DNA from: JBPYFK01 sp051984675
GTDB lineage: Bacteria; Actinomycetota; Actinomycetes; Mycobacteriales; Pseudonocardiaceae
Assembly (NCBI GenBank): GCA_051984675.1
Contig: JBPYFK010000155.1
Location: forward strand, 1 to 28,149
Direction of reading: 5' to 3'
DNA: 28,149 bases
Shown: positions 1 through 8,699 of the stretch, one piece after another
Numbering within the stretch: the first letter of the stretch is position 1
Layout: each line of letters begins with the position of its first letter
Translations under genes and position numbers: made by a program
Notes under the pieces: model-generated
Told to the model about the DNA's origin: nothing
What the model saw: only the letters and a program-made list of their open reading frames with translations
Databases searched by the model: none

Positions 1-1040
1 ATGGTGCCGATCCAGTTGAAGAACTTGATCCCGGTCGGTACCGCGATGAGGAAGGTCGTGAAGGAAAAGAACGGCAGGAGCACGGCGCCGGTGGCGAACA
101 TGTGATGGGCCCACACCACCACCGACAGCACGCTGATGGTCAGGGTGGCGAACACCAGGCCGGTGTAGCCGAACAGCGGTTTCCGGGAGAACACCGGGAT
201 GATCTCGGTGATGATCCCGAAGAACGGCAGCGCGACGATGTAGACCTCGGGATGGCCGAAGAACCAGAACAGGTGCTGCCACATGATCGCCCCGCCGTTG
301 GCCGGGTCGAAGACGTGCGCCCCGAGGTGCCGGTCAGCCAGCAGCCCGAACAGCGCGGCGGTCAGGATCGGGAAGGCCATGAGGATCAGCACGCTGGTGA
401 GCAGGATGTTCCAGGTGAAGATCGGCATCCGAAACATCGTCATGCCGGGCGCGCGCAGGCAGATGACGGTCGTGAGCATGTTGACCCCGCCGAGGATCGT
501 GCCCAGACCGGAGACGATCAGGCCCGCGATCCAGAGGTCACCGCCGTATCCCGGCGAAGCCGCGCCGCCCGCGAGCGGCGTGTAAGCGGTCCAGCCGAAG
601 TCGGCGGCCCCGCCGGGCATGACGAAACCGCTGAGCACGATCAGCCCGCCGAACAGGAACAGCCAGTACGAGAACGCGTTCAGCCGGGGAAACGCGACGT
701 CGGGGGCGCCGATCTGCAACGGCAGCACGCAGTTGGCGAATCCGAACAGGATCGGGGTCGCGAACAGCAGCAACATGATCGTGCCGTGCATGGTGAACAG
801 CTGGTTGAACTGCTCCTGGGACAGGAACTGCAGCCCCGGCTGCGCCAGTTCGCCGCGCATCAGCAGCGCCATCGCGCCGCCGACCAGGAAGAACCCGAAC
901 GCGGTCACGGTGTAGAGCACACCGATGTCCTTCGGATCGGTCGTGCGCGTCAGAGCCAGCAACGTCGACCCCTTGCGGGCTCGACGGATCACCCGGGGAC
1001 GTGCCGGCGCCGGGCTAGGACGTGCACCCAATGTGGCCAT
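1..1040 (-). CDS. ctaD: Cytochrome c oxidase subunit I (aa3-type), N-terminal 346 codons
   Basis: Catalytic, membrane-embedded subunit of the terminal oxidase that reduces O2 to water and pumps protons. The frame is open to the window edge, so only the N-terminal part is present (the family is usually about 550-600 aa). Visible signatures are FTMHGT with heme-ligand His85, the WFFGHPEVY block with Cu_B ligand His263 and cross-linked Tyr267, and WAHHMFATG with Cu_B ligands His312 and His313. The 49-residue spacing from His263 to His312 is normal for the family. The ATG at 1040 is preceded by GGAGG at a good distance. About 150 bp of non-coding DNA separate it from the TetR gene behind it and should hold its promoter. 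The long plus-strand reading frame over this gene is a high-GC shadow. Confidence 0.97.
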   Translation of the reverse strand, partial: MATLGARPSPAPARPRVIRRARKGSTLLALTRTTDPKDIGVLYTVTAFGFFLVGGAMALLMRGELAQPGLQFLSQEQFNQLFTMHGTIMLLLFATPILFGFANCVLPLQIGAPDVAFPRLNAFSYWLFLFGGLIVLSGFVMPGGAADFGWTAYTPLAGGAASPGYGGDLWIAGLIVSGLGTILGGVNMLTTVICLRAPGMTMFRMPIFTWNILLTSVLILMAFPILTAALFGLLADRHLGAHVFDPANGGAIMWQHLFWFFGHPEVYIVALPFFGIITEIIPVFSRKPLFGYTGLVFATLTISVLSVVVWAHHMFATGAVLLPFFSFTTFLIAVPTGIKFFNWIGT

Positions 1041-1194
1041 TCCAACCTCCGTGGGTCAGCCGCCGGTGTTGGGTTCGCCTGTGGTGGTTCACCGCTGTGT
1101 CGGACGATCATCGCGCCCCCGGCCGGTCCCAGGTCAAGCTTCGTCCGCGTGAAAGTCACCCAAATGGACGCAGCTGGGTGGAGGGCGGCGGGTC

Positions 1195-1788
1195 TCAGGA
1201 GGCCAGCGCTCCGAGGGCCATCCGGTGCAGGAGCGCTGCCATGGCGTCGGAGTTCAGGTGCGCGCTGTACGGCGTCGAGTTGATCAGGCCGAGGACGGCG
1301 TGGACGGCGGCGCGGGCGCTGGGTTCGTCGAGTTCCGGCCGGGCGGTGCGCAGCGCGGACACCCACACCTCCACGTAGCGCCGCTGCAGCTCGCGGACCC
1401 GGTGGTGGTCGGGGTCGGCGAGGTTGCCCAGATCGCGCAGGTGCACGGTGATCAACGCCGGGTTCGACAGGGCGAACTCGACATGCCAGCGCACGAGGTC
1501 GTCCAGGGCGCTGTGCACGTCATCAGCCGCCTCGACCCGGCCCGCACCACCGAGCAGTAGCTTGTCGCTGATCGACGTCAGCATCTCCCCGAGCATCGCG
1601 TCCTTGCTGCGGAAATGCCGGTAAAGGGCGGGGCCGGAAATGCCCACGGCGGCGCCGATGTCGTCGATGCCCACGCCGTGGAACCCGTGCCGGGCGAACA
1701 GCTCGGCGGCAGCGCCGAGGATCTGCTCCCGGCGCGAGACACCCTGTCGTGTCGTGCCCTGGCGCGAGGGGTTTGCTTTCACACCCAT
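1195..1788 (-). CDS. TetR/AcrR-family regulator of the adjacent acyl-CoA operon
   Basis: A 197-aa protein. The N-terminal TetR DNA-binding domain spans about residues 18-65 (RREQILGAAAELFARHGF, then the recognition region ISGPALYRHFRSKDAM). An all-helical ligand domain follows. It is transcribed away from the carboxylase/dehydrogenase operon, and a long inverted repeat (1811-1855) lies between the two starts. This is the usual layout of a local repressor that also controls itself. The ligand is probably an acyl-CoA intermediate of the operon (inference from context). The start ATG at 1788 lies 23 bp from the nearest repeat arm. Confidence 0.92.
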   Translation of the reverse strand: MGVKANPSRQGTTRQGVSRREQILGAAAELFARHGFHGVGIDDIGAAVGISGPALYRHFRSKDAMLGEMLTSISDKLLLGGAGRVEAADDVHSALDDLVRWHVEFALSNPALITVHLRDLGNLADPDHHRVRELQRRYVEVWVSALRTARPELDEPSARAAVHAVLGLINSTPYSAHLNSDAMAALLHRMALGALAS

Positions 1789-1810
1789 CCGTCAGATACT
1801 AGACGACAAG

Positions 1811-1855
1811 GTTAGTCAGCGTTAACATGCGAGCGCGAAGTTAACGATGACTAAC
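1811..1855. promoter_or_regulatory. Inverted-repeat operator between TetR gene and acc operon
   Basis: The arm GTTAGTCAGCGTTAAC (1811-1826) faces GTTAACGATGACTAAC (1840-1855). They are inverted copies matching at 15 of 16 positions, with a 13-bp spacer. Each arm also begins GTTA and ends TAAC, so each could be one dimer site. Its place between two divergent starts supports control of both genes by the TetR protein. Binding is inferred. Confidence 0.75.
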
Positions 1856-1892
1856 ACACAGTCGGTGTTGAGTGGAGGTGGGCGCGAGCGTC

Positions 1893-3524
1893 ATGGAGAC
1901 CTCAGCGATGCCGATCGGTTCGGTCCTGTCCAGCGCGGTCGATCCAGGGTCGGATGCCTTCGCGCGGAACACCGACCACCACCGGAGGCTCGTCGGCGAC
2001 CTGAACGACCGGCTGGCGCAAGCGCGTGCCGGTGGCCCGGAGAAGGCCCGGGCGCGTCACGTGGAGCGTGGCAAGCTCCTCCCCCGAGATCGGGTCGACG
2101 CGCTGCTGGACCGGGGGTCGCCGTTCCTGGAGCTGTCCCCGCTGGCCGCCACCGAGATGTACGACGACGAGGCGCCCTCGGCCGGGATCATCACCGGCGT
2201 CGGCCGGGTCAGCGGGCGCGAGTGCGTCGTCGTGGCCAATGACGCGACCGTCAAGGGCGGCACCTACTACCCGATCACGGTCAAGAAACACCTCCGTGCC
2301 CAGGAGGTCGCGCTGCACAATCAGCTGCCGTGCGTCTACCTGGTCGACTCCGGCGGGGCGTTCCTGCCCAGACAGGACGAGGTGTTCCCGGACCGCGAGC
2401 ACTTCGGCCGGATCTTCTACAACCAGGCGACCATGTCCTCGCTGGGTATCCCGCAGATCGCCGCCGTTCTTGGTTCCTGCACCGCAGGCGGTGCCTACGT
2501 CCCCGCGATGAGCGACGAAGCGGTGATCGTCCGCGACCAGGGCACGATCTTCCTCGGTGGTCCGCCCCTGGTGAAAGCCGCCACCGGCGCGGAGGTCACC
2601 GCCGAGGAGCTAGGTGGCGGCGAACTGCATTCGCGCACCTCCGGCGTCACCGACCACCTCGCGGTCAACGACGCGGACGCGCTGCGCATCGTGCGCTCGA
2701 TCGTCAGCACCCTGGGCCCCCGCGACCCGCGCCCGTGGGACGTGATCCCCACCGAGGAACCCGCGGTCGACCCGGACGAGCTGTACGGCGTGGTGCCCAC
2801 CGACACGCGCACGCCCTACGACGTGCATGAAGTGATCGCGCGGATCGTCGACGGCAGCCGGTTCTCCGAGTTCAAACGCGACTACGGGTCCACTTTGGTC
2901 ACCGGTTTCGCGCGTATCCACGGCCATCCGGTCGGGATCGTCGCCAACAACGGCATCCTGTTCAGCGAGTCAGCGCTCAAGGGCGCACATTTCATCGAAC
3001 TGTGCGACCGCCGCTCGATTCCGCTGGTGTTCCTGCAGAACATCTCCGGGTTCATGGTCGGCAAGGAGTACGAGGCGGGCGGAATCGCCAAGCACGGCGC
3101 CAAGATGGTCACGGCCGTCGCCTGTGCGCGCGTGCCGAAGTTCACCGTCGTCATCGGCGGCTCCTTCGGAGCCGGGAACTACTCGATGTGCGGGCGGGCG
3201 TACTCGCCGCGCTTCCTGTGGATGTGGCCGAACGCGCGGATCTCGGTCATGGGTGGTGAGCAGGCCGCGTCGGTGCTGGCGACCGTACGCCGAGACCAGG
3301 TCGAAGCACGGGGCGAGCAGTGGTCGGCGGAGGACGAAGAGCGCTTCAAGCAGCCGATCCGCGACCAGTACGAGAGCCAGGGCCACCCGTACTACTCGAC
3401 AGCGCGCCTGTGGGACGACGGCGTGATCGACCCGAAGCAGACCCGCACGGTGCTCGGGCTGGCGGTGGCGGCCGCCGCGAACGCGCCGCTGGAACCGGTC
3501 AACTACGGCGTCTTTCGGATGTGA
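1893..3524 (+). CDS. accD: Acyl-CoA carboxylase carboxyltransferase (beta) subunit, methylcrotonyl-CoA carboxylase type
   Basis: Transfers the carboxyl group from carboxybiotin to an acyl-CoA. It contains the two crotonase-fold halves of a carboxyltransferase, with the CoA-side motif GSCTAGGAYVPAMSDEAV and the C-terminal GGSFGAGNYSMCGRAY block. The segments PRQDEVFPDREHFGRIFYNQ and TIFLGGPPLVKAATG are typical of the 3-methylcrotonyl-CoA carboxylase beta subunit rather than propionyl-CoA carboxylase, so leucine breakdown is the preferred pathway. Length is 543 aa from ATG 1893, normal for the family. In-frame GTGs at 1872 and 1878 are alternative starts. GGAGGTG at 1874-1880 is somewhat far from 1893, so the start is uncertain. 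The stop codon is the first triplet of a 20-bp tandem repeat. Confidence 0.93.
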   Translation: METSAMPIGSVLSSAVDPGSDAFARNTDHHRRLVGDLNDRLAQARAGGPEKARARHVERGKLLPRDRVDALLDRGSPFLELSPLAATEMYDDEAPSAGIITGVGRVSGRECVVVANDATVKGGTYYPITVKKHLRAQEVALHNQLPCVYLVDSGGAFLPRQDEVFPDREHFGRIFYNQATMSSLGIPQIAAVLGSCTAGGAYVPAMSDEAVIVRDQGTIFLGGPPLVKAATGAEVTAEELGGGELHSRTSGVTDHLAVNDADALRIVRSIVSTLGPRDPRPWDVIPTEEPAVDPDELYGVVPTDTRTPYDVHEVIARIVDGSRFSEFKRDYGSTLVTGFARIHGHPVGIVANNGILFSESALKGAHFIELCDRRSIPLVFLQNISGFMVGKEYEAGGIAKHGAKMVTAVACARVPKFTVVIGGSFGAGNYSMCGRAYSPRFLWMWPNARISVMGGEQAASVLATVRRDQVEARGEQWSAEDEERFKQPIRDQYESQGHPYYSTARLWDDGVIDPKQTRTVLGLAVAAAANAPLEPVNYGVFRM

Positions 3525-3601
3525 AGGTGCTTTGTCGATGTTGAAGGTGCTTTGTCGATGTTGAAGGTGCGTTGTCGATGTTGAGGGCATTTCGGCGATG
3601 T
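3522..3601. repeat. Four tandem 20-bp repeats between accD and accA
   Basis: Four consecutive copies of TGAAGGTGCTTTGTCGATGT start at 3522, 3542, 3562 and 3582. Copies 1 and 2 are identical, copy 3 has one change and copy 4 is diverged. The TGA stop of accD is the first triplet of copy 1. Each copy carries a weak purine-rich GAAGG and an ATG. The array runs into the real ribosome-binding site of accA (TTGAGGAGTGAG). Confidence 0.95.
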
Positions 3602-3612
3602 TGAGGAGTGAG

Positions 3613-5643
3613 ATGGACACGGTACTCGTCGCCAACCGCGGTGAGATCGCGGTGCGCGTGATCCGCACGATGCGCCGGCTGGGTATCCGCTCCGTCGCGG
3701 TGTACAGCGATGCCGACGCGTCGGCTCGGCATGTCACGGAAGCCGACATCGCTGTCCACATCGGACCGCGTAGCGCCGCCGAGAGCTACCTCGACATCGA
3801 GCGCATCGTGGATGCGGCCAAGCGGACCGGCGCGCAGGCCGTCCACCCTGGTTACGGCTTCCTCGCGGAGAACGCCGAGTTCGCCCGAGCGTGCGCGAAA
3901 GCGGAGCTGATCTTCATCGGACCGCCGGCCGCGGCGATCGAGTCGATGGGCGACAAGATCCGCGCCCGAAGTACGGTGACCGGCGCTGGCGTTCCGGTCG
4001 TGCCCGGGCGCAGTGAGCCAGGAATGTCCAATGAGGACATTGTTGTGGCGGCGCGCGAGGTCGGGTTCCCGGTGCTGCTCAAGCCCTCCGCAGGTGGTGG
4101 AGGCAAGGGCATGCGCACCGTTTTCGAGGAGTCCGCGTTGCCGGACCAGATCGTCTCGGCACGGCGGGAAGCGCAGGCGTCCTTCGGTGACGGCACGCTG
4201 TTCGTCGAACGGTTCGTCCGCTGTCCTCGGCACATCGAGGTGCAGGTGCTGGCCGACGAGCACGGCAACGTCGTGCACCTCGGCGAGCGCGAGTGCAGCC
4301 TGCAACGCCGGCACCAGAAGATCGTCGAAGAGGCGCCGTCCGCGCTGCTCGACGAGCCGACCCGGCACCGGATCGGTGCGGCGGCGGTCGACGTCGCTCG
4401 CGCGGTCGGATACGTCGGCGCCGGCACGGTCGAGTTCATCGTCTCGGCGGAGGCGCCGGACGAGTTCTTCTTCATGGAGATGAACACCCGGCTGCAGGTC
4501 GAGCACCCGGTCACCGAGCTGGTCACCTCCGTCGGCCGGGAACGAGGAATCGACCTGGTCGAATGGCAGGTGCGGGTGGCCTCCGGCGAGCGCCTGCCGT
4601 TCGCGCAGGACGACCTGTGGCTCGACGGCCACGCGGTCGAAGCCCGGGTCTACGCCGAAGATCCGAGCCGGGGTTTCCTGCCGACCGGCGGGAAAGTGCA
4701 TGTCGTGCACGAACCCGCCGAGCCGGGAATCCGGGTGGACTCGGGGCTGTCCGCCGGTATGGAGGTCGGGTCGGACTACGACCCGCTGCTGGCCAAGATC
4801 GTCGCGTGGGCGCCGACCCGGTCGAGCGCCCTACGGCGGCTCGACGCCGCGCTGGCCGACACGGCCATCCTCGGCGTCCGCACCAACACCGCGTTCTTGC
4901 GTGCGCTGGTGGCCGACGACCAGGTGCAAGCCGGCAGCGCCGACACCGGGCTGGTCGAGCGGCACCTCGATTCCCTGGTCCGGGTGGGTGGGCCTGTCCC
5001 AGACGGCGTCTACGTCGCCGCCGCCTTGGAACGCCTGGCCGCGCTGGAGCCGACCGGTCAGGTCGTCGACCCGTGGGACGTGCCGAGCGGATGGCGGCTC
5101 GGTGAACCCGCCTGGAGCGTCTGGCACTTCACGGCAGGAGAGCAGCCGGTCGCGGTGCACGTGCGGGGACGCGCACGGGACGCCGAGGTCGTGATCCGCA
5201 AGGATGCCGCGCCCGACGATCCGCGACGTTTCCCCAGCGCGAGCGCGCACGTCGTGGACGCCGACACGCTGGTGGTGGCCTGCGACGGGCGCACCCGCCA
5301 CTACCGCTTCGCCCGCATCGGGCGGGACACCTGGCTCGCTTGCGACGGCCGGTCCTGGGTGCTGGCCGAGCACGAGCTGCTCGACGAACCCGACACCACG
5401 GCGTCGGCGGCGGGCGGGAACGTCACCAGCCCCATGCCCGGAACCGTGCTGGAAGCCGACGTTTCCCCCGGCGACCGCGTCCGAGCAGGGCAAACCCTGT
5501 TCGTGGTGGAGGCGATGAAGATGGAGCACACCGTCACAGCACCGGCGGACGCCACCGTCTCCGCCGTCTACGTCCGAGCCGGACAGCCGGTCGAACTCGA
5601 CCAGCAGCTGGCCATCCTCACCATCGGTCATCCCGAGGAGTGA
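3613..5643 (+). CDS. accA: Acyl-CoA carboxylase biotin carboxylase/BCCP (alpha) subunit
   Basis: Carboxylates its own biotin with ATP and bicarbonate and works with the beta subunit encoded just upstream. Domains in order: biotin carboxylase N-terminal domain (MDTVLVANRGEIAVR), an ATP-grasp domain with glycine-rich KPSAGGGGKGMR and metal-binding FMEMNTRLQVEHPVTE, a biotin carboxylase C-terminal domain, a linker, and a C-terminal biotinyl domain with EAMKMEHTV, where Lys636 is the biotinylated residue. Length is 676 aa, in the range of methylcrotonyl-CoA carboxylase alpha subunits. ATG 3613 was chosen over an in-frame ATG at 3598 because it follows GAGGAG and the protein then starts at the family's conserved beginning. 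Confidence 0.95.
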   Translation: MDTVLVANRGEIAVRVIRTMRRLGIRSVAVYSDADASARHVTEADIAVHIGPRSAAESYLDIERIVDAAKRTGAQAVHPGYGFLAENAEFARACAKAELIFIGPPAAAIESMGDKIRARSTVTGAGVPVVPGRSEPGMSNEDIVVAAREVGFPVLLKPSAGGGGKGMRTVFEESALPDQIVSARREAQASFGDGTLFVERFVRCPRHIEVQVLADEHGNVVHLGERECSLQRRHQKIVEEAPSALLDEPTRHRIGAAAVDVARAVGYVGAGTVEFIVSAEAPDEFFFMEMNTRLQVEHPVTELVTSVGRERGIDLVEWQVRVASGERLPFAQDDLWLDGHAVEARVYAEDPSRGFLPTGGKVHVVHEPAEPGIRVDSGLSAGMEVGSDYDPLLAKIVAWAPTRSSALRRLDAALADTAILGVRTNTAFLRALVADDQVQAGSADTGLVERHLDSLVRVGGPVPDGVYVAAALERLAALEPTGQVVDPWDVPSGWRLGEPAWSVWHFTAGEQPVAVHVRGRARDAEVVIRKDAAPDDPRRFPSASAHVVDADTLVVACDGRTRHYRFARIGRDTWLACDGRSWVLAEHELLDEPDTTASAAGGNVTSPMPGTVLEADVSPGDRVRAGQTLFVVEAMKMEHTVTAPADATVSAVYVRAGQPVELDQQLAILTIGHPEE

Positions 5644-5648
5644 CAACC

Positions 5649-6803
5649 ATGGTCGACTATCAGCTCAGCGACGAGCACGAAGCGCTGCGGCAGAGCGTGG
5701 AAACCTTCGCGCGCAAGGAAGTCGCGCCTGTTATCGCGGACTACTACGAGCGCGCCGAATTCCCCTACCCGCTCGTGCGGGCCATGGGCGAGATGGGACT
5801 GCTGGGACTGCCGTTCCCCGAAGCCTACGGCGGGATGGGCGGCGACTACTTCGCGCTGTGCCTGGCGCTGGAAGAACTCGCCCGGGTGGACTCCTCCGTC
5901 GCGATCACCCTGGAAGCCGCCGTCTCCCTCGGCGCGATGCCGCTCTACCGGTTCGGCACGGAGGAGCAGAAGCAGCAGTGGCTCCCCCGGCTGTGCACGG
6001 GTGAGATCCTCGGCGCGTTCGGGCTGACCGAACCCGGTGGTGGCTCCGACGCCGGTGCGACCCGCACCAAGGCAGTCCTCGACGGTGACCAGTGGGTACT
6101 CAACGGCAGCAAAGCCTTCATCACCAACTCCGGCACCGACATCACCGGGTTCGTCACCGTGACCGCCGTGACCGGGCAGGAACCCGGCGGCGGCAAGGAA
6201 ATCACCGCGATCATCGTCCCCACCGGAACGCCCGGGTTCGTGCCCGCGAAGAAGTACTCCAAGGTCGGTTGGAGTGCCTCCGACACGCACGAGCTCTCGT
6301 TCGACAACTGCCGGGTCCCGGCAGAGAACCTGCTGGGCCAGCGCGGGCGCGGATACGCGCAGTTCCTGTCGATCCTCGCCGAAGGACGGATCGCCATCGC
6401 CGCCCTCGGCGTCGGGCTCGCCCAAGGCTGCGTCGACGAATGCCTGCGCTACGTCGACCAGCGCGAGGCCTTCGGGCACAAGATCGGCGAGTACCAGGCG
6501 ATCCGATTCAAGCTGGCCGACATGGAACTGCGCACGCACACGGCCCGGCTCGCCTACTACGACGCGGCGGCCCGGATGCTGCGAGGCGAACCGTTCCGCA
6601 AGCACGCGGCGATCGCCAAGCTGGCGTCGTCCAACGCGGCGATGGACAACGCCAGGGACGCCACCCAGATCTTCGGCGGCTACGGCTTCATGAACGAGAC
6701 CCCGGTCGGACGCTTCTACCGGGACGCGAAGATCCTCGAAATCGGGGAAGGCACCAGCGAGGTGCAACGGATGCTCATCGCTCGCGAACTCGGCTTGCCG
6801 TGA
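5649..6803 (+). CDS. acdH: Acyl-CoA dehydrogenase (short/branched-chain type)
   Basis: FAD-dependent alpha,beta-dehydrogenation of an acyl-CoA, 384 aa. Visible family blocks are FGLTEPGGGSDAGATRTKA (FAD/substrate contact), the DQREAFGHKIGEYQAIRFKLADM helix, QIFGGYGFMNETPVGRFYRDAKI, and catalytic Glu367 in GEGTSE. In true isovaleryl-CoA dehydrogenases the residue at this last position is usually not Glu, so this enzyme looks more like the general short/branched-chain class. ATG 5649 follows GAGGAG, which overlaps the end of accA, so the three genes form one operon. The set matches the known mycobacterial accD2-accA2-fadE12 layout. The exact substrate is not shown by the sequence. Confidence 0.93.
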   Translation: MVDYQLSDEHEALRQSVETFARKEVAPVIADYYERAEFPYPLVRAMGEMGLLGLPFPEAYGGMGGDYFALCLALEELARVDSSVAITLEAAVSLGAMPLYRFGTEEQKQQWLPRLCTGEILGAFGLTEPGGGSDAGATRTKAVLDGDQWVLNGSKAFITNSGTDITGFVTVTAVTGQEPGGGKEITAIIVPTGTPGFVPAKKYSKVGWSASDTHELSFDNCRVPAENLLGQRGRGYAQFLSILAEGRIAIAALGVGLAQGCVDECLRYVDQREAFGHKIGEYQAIRFKLADMELRTHTARLAYYDAAARMLRGEPFRKHAAIAKLASSNAAMDNARDATQIFGGYGFMNETPVGRFYRDAKILEIGEGTSEVQRMLIARELGLP

Positions 6804-6910
6804 CGGCCCTACGGGCCGACGTCAGAGCCAGCCGACATCTGGGACTTTGGACCCTGCGCAACCGGCCCGGCGGCGCCGCACGATGAAGGTCCCTGCACCG
6901 GCAGGGGCGA

Positions 6911-6954
6911 CGCTGCCGGCGAAGGCAGTCGGGGGGATACCTTCGCCGGCAGCG
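6911..6954. terminator. Bidirectional terminator hairpin between convergent genes
   Basis: A perfect 15-bp stem (6911-6925 with 6940-6954) and a 14-nt loop. It lies between acdH (plus) and the ribbon-helix-helix gene (minus), which converge here. There is no clear U-run, as is common in actinobacteria. A smaller 6-bp hairpin at 6804-6818 directly follows the acdH stop codon. Confidence 0.75.
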
Positions 6955-7037
6955 GCATGTTCGGGCACCGGGGCCTGTACGGGGACCGGGGCCTGTTCGG
7001 GGAACGGGTTCGGGGAGCGCCAGCCGAGCCGACGCGG

Positions 7038-7790
7038 TCAGCCGTAGTAAGCCGGACCGCGCGGGATCGTGATCTCGGTTTCGGTGGGAGTCTGTGCGCC
7101 CGCATCCGTGGCAGCGGGATTGCGGGGGCCGCCGTGCTGGGCCGAGGGCGGTTGCTGCCCACCGGCACCGCCGGGGCCGAGCGGGCCGCCCAACCGTTGT
7201 GCGGACGCCTGGCCAGGCCACTCGCCCTGCGGCCACGCCGGCTGTGACTCGGGCTGCTGCATCCCGAGATGCATCGGATTCTGCGGCGCACCTTGCTGGG
7301 CGGGATTCTGGTGGACAGCGGTCTGCTCAGCCGGATCGGTCTCACCGGGGCCCTGCTGAACAGGACTCTGTTGCGGCGGGTTCGGCGGGGCCGGGTTGGG
7401 CTGGGCCGGGTTCTGTGGACCGGCGCTCGGTGGACCCGGATTCTGCGGAGGGCGGCTGGGCTGCTGACCCTCCTCAGGGGCCTGCTGCTCCAGGTGGTGC
7501 AAGATCCACTCGCGGGCGAGCGCGGCCGGCGAGGTGCCTCGTCGCGCGGCGATCTCCTTGAGCTTCTCGTTGGCCATCAGCGGTAAGCGGAGCTGGTAGA
7601 CCTGCGAGCCGCCGAACCGCCGGCCGGTCCCGGTCGTCTCGACGCTCTCTTCGGGCGCGAGCGCCGCCAGGTACGTCTCCAACTCGGGGTCGGGCTCGGC
7701 CGGCTGCCCGTCGGCGAACCCGCCGGTCCGCTGGTTGGCAGCCTGCTGCTGCTTGCGTCCGGTCTTCGTGCGTCCAAGAACCACGCGCAC
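7038..7790 (-). CDS. Ribbon-helix-helix protein with long Pro/Gln-rich disordered tail
   Basis: About 250 aa. The N-terminal part is basic (GRTKTGRKQQQ). A short ribbon-helix-helix-like segment follows at about residues 65-105 (QVYQLRLPLMANEKLKE, then RGTSPAALAREWILHHLEQ), which suggests DNA binding as an Arc/CopG-like dimer. The rest, about 140 residues, is low-complexity Pro/Gln/Asn with repeated PQNP units, ending in EITIPRGPAYYG. GTG at 7790 or 7784 is the probable start. No Shine-Dalgarno is seen, but TTATCG lies 7 nt before the GTG at 7784, so a leaderless message is possible. The reading frame is open further upstream, to 8018, but that extension has no protein-like features. The role is unknown. 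Confidence 0.7.
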   Translation of the reverse strand: MRVVLGRTKTGRKQQQAANQRTGGFADGQPAEPDPELETYLAALAPEESVETTGTGRRFGGSQVYQLRLPLMANEKLKEIAARRGTSPAALAREWILHHLEQQAPEEGQQPSRPPQNPGPPSAGPQNPAQPNPAPPNPPQQSPVQQGPGETDPAEQTAVHQNPAQQGAPQNPMHLGMQQPESQPAWPQGEWPGQASAQRLGGPLGPGGAGGQQPPSAQHGGPRNPAATDAGAQTPTETEITIPRGPAYYG

Positions 7791-8365
7791 ACGATAACGG
7801 TTCGGTTGCGAACCACGAGGCACTGTGCGTGCAATCACAGGCGTGTGTCGCGTGATCGATCTCGCGTGATCAGGGAAGGCCCAGGTCGGAAGGCCCCATA
7901 TCGAAAATCCCGTATCGGAAGACCCGGTATCGCAAGCCCCAGGATGTCCCGATGCGGCCCAGACATGGAGGACCCCCGCGCCAGGGGAATGAACGCGGGG
8001 GTCGGAGGGGATCTCCACAGGTGCTGACCGGGGGTGTGTCAGCGCCCCGATTGTGGCATGCGCCGCACTGTTTGGGGAGGGATGCGTTGCTGGTTCCCTG
8101 CCGCTGTGCGGGTGATTCGAGTGAATGTGCAGGTGAGCCCCCAGTGAATCGCCTTCACCGGCGAGCGCGTTCGCCTCGTTGCTGCCAAGCTGGCGGACTG
8201 TCGCCGGGACTTTCGACTCTGCCCCATCGGGCCGGGCCGCTGATCCAATGTGGATCGCTCGTGCCGCCGACTACGGAGCGTCGAACACGAATCACTCCGT
8301 GGGGGGCTATGGGATGAGGTAACGAATGGATAACCTGCGGCGGAAATCCGAGTCGGGGAGGCACC
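7791..8365. other. Gene-free stretch upstream of two divergent genes
   Basis: No convincing coding region was found on either strand; the reading frames here look like shadows. It should hold the promoters of the minus-strand ribbon-helix-helix gene and of the plus-strand 79-aa gene. The only clear structure is the degenerate ATCG-containing repeat at 7880-7937. Confidence 0.6.
7880..7937. repeat. Degenerate 14-15 bp direct repeats upstream of RHH gene
   Basis: Four rough copies of CCCGTATCGGAAG lie head to tail. Their TCG cores are at 7886, 7901, 7915 and 7930, a spacing of 14-15 bp. Spaced direct repeats are a usual form of ribbon-helix-helix operators, so autoregulation of the neighbouring gene is possible (inference). 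Confidence 0.5.
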
Positions 8366-8605
8366 ATGTACGGGTCGCTCGACGTGCGCAAATTCCTGTG
8401 GGAGCGCGACGAGGGCGCCATGCGGTCGGGCAGTGTGCCGGCACCGCGCAGTGGCGAACCAACGCGCATTTCGATCGAGCAAGTGCGCCGGGCCAGGCTT
8501 GCTGTCGCTCGCGGGGCCAGAAGCGCCGAAGACTGCAAACAACTGCTTGAGATGTTGGGCCTGGCGCCGGACGACGAGAACGGGGACCCGCCGGTGTCCC
8601 GGTAG
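8366..8605 (+). CDS. Conserved small protein of unknown function (79 aa)
   Basis: A clear GGGGAGG sits just before ATG 8366. The protein is soluble and charged (MYGSLDVRKFLWERDEGAM at the start). Its second half is predicted helical (ISIEQVRRARLAVARGARS, then AEDCKQLLEMLGL). No catalytic motif or membrane segment is seen. The strong ribosome-binding site and compact composition, unlike the shadow frames around it, support it as real. Function not recognised. Confidence 0.75.
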   Translation: MYGSLDVRKFLWERDEGAMRSGSVPAPRSGEPTRISIEQVRRARLAVARGARSAEDCKQLLEMLGLAPDDENGDPPVSR

Positions 8606-8699
8606 TTCCTGCTGGCGAGCATTACGGAACAGGATTGTTCCGGTGGTCGGGTCTGCTGCGCCCGTTAACTGGCCAGGTCGCTTCGCGGATGTCAACTGT

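Noticed and set aside
102..1283. Long 393-aa plus-strand reading frame
   Set aside because: It is antisense to ctaD, whose minus-strand frame has all heme and copper ligands; the plus frame has no protein-like features.
6957..7015. GC-rich GGCCTGT/ACGGGGACCGGGG repeats after the terminator
   Set aside because: Simple high-GC low-complexity repetition without a clear unit; not enough to call a regulatory element.
7038..8018. N-terminal extension of the RHH protein up to 8018
   Set aside because: The added 76 residues look like translated non-coding DNA, cover the repeats at 7880-7937, and have no ribosome-binding site.
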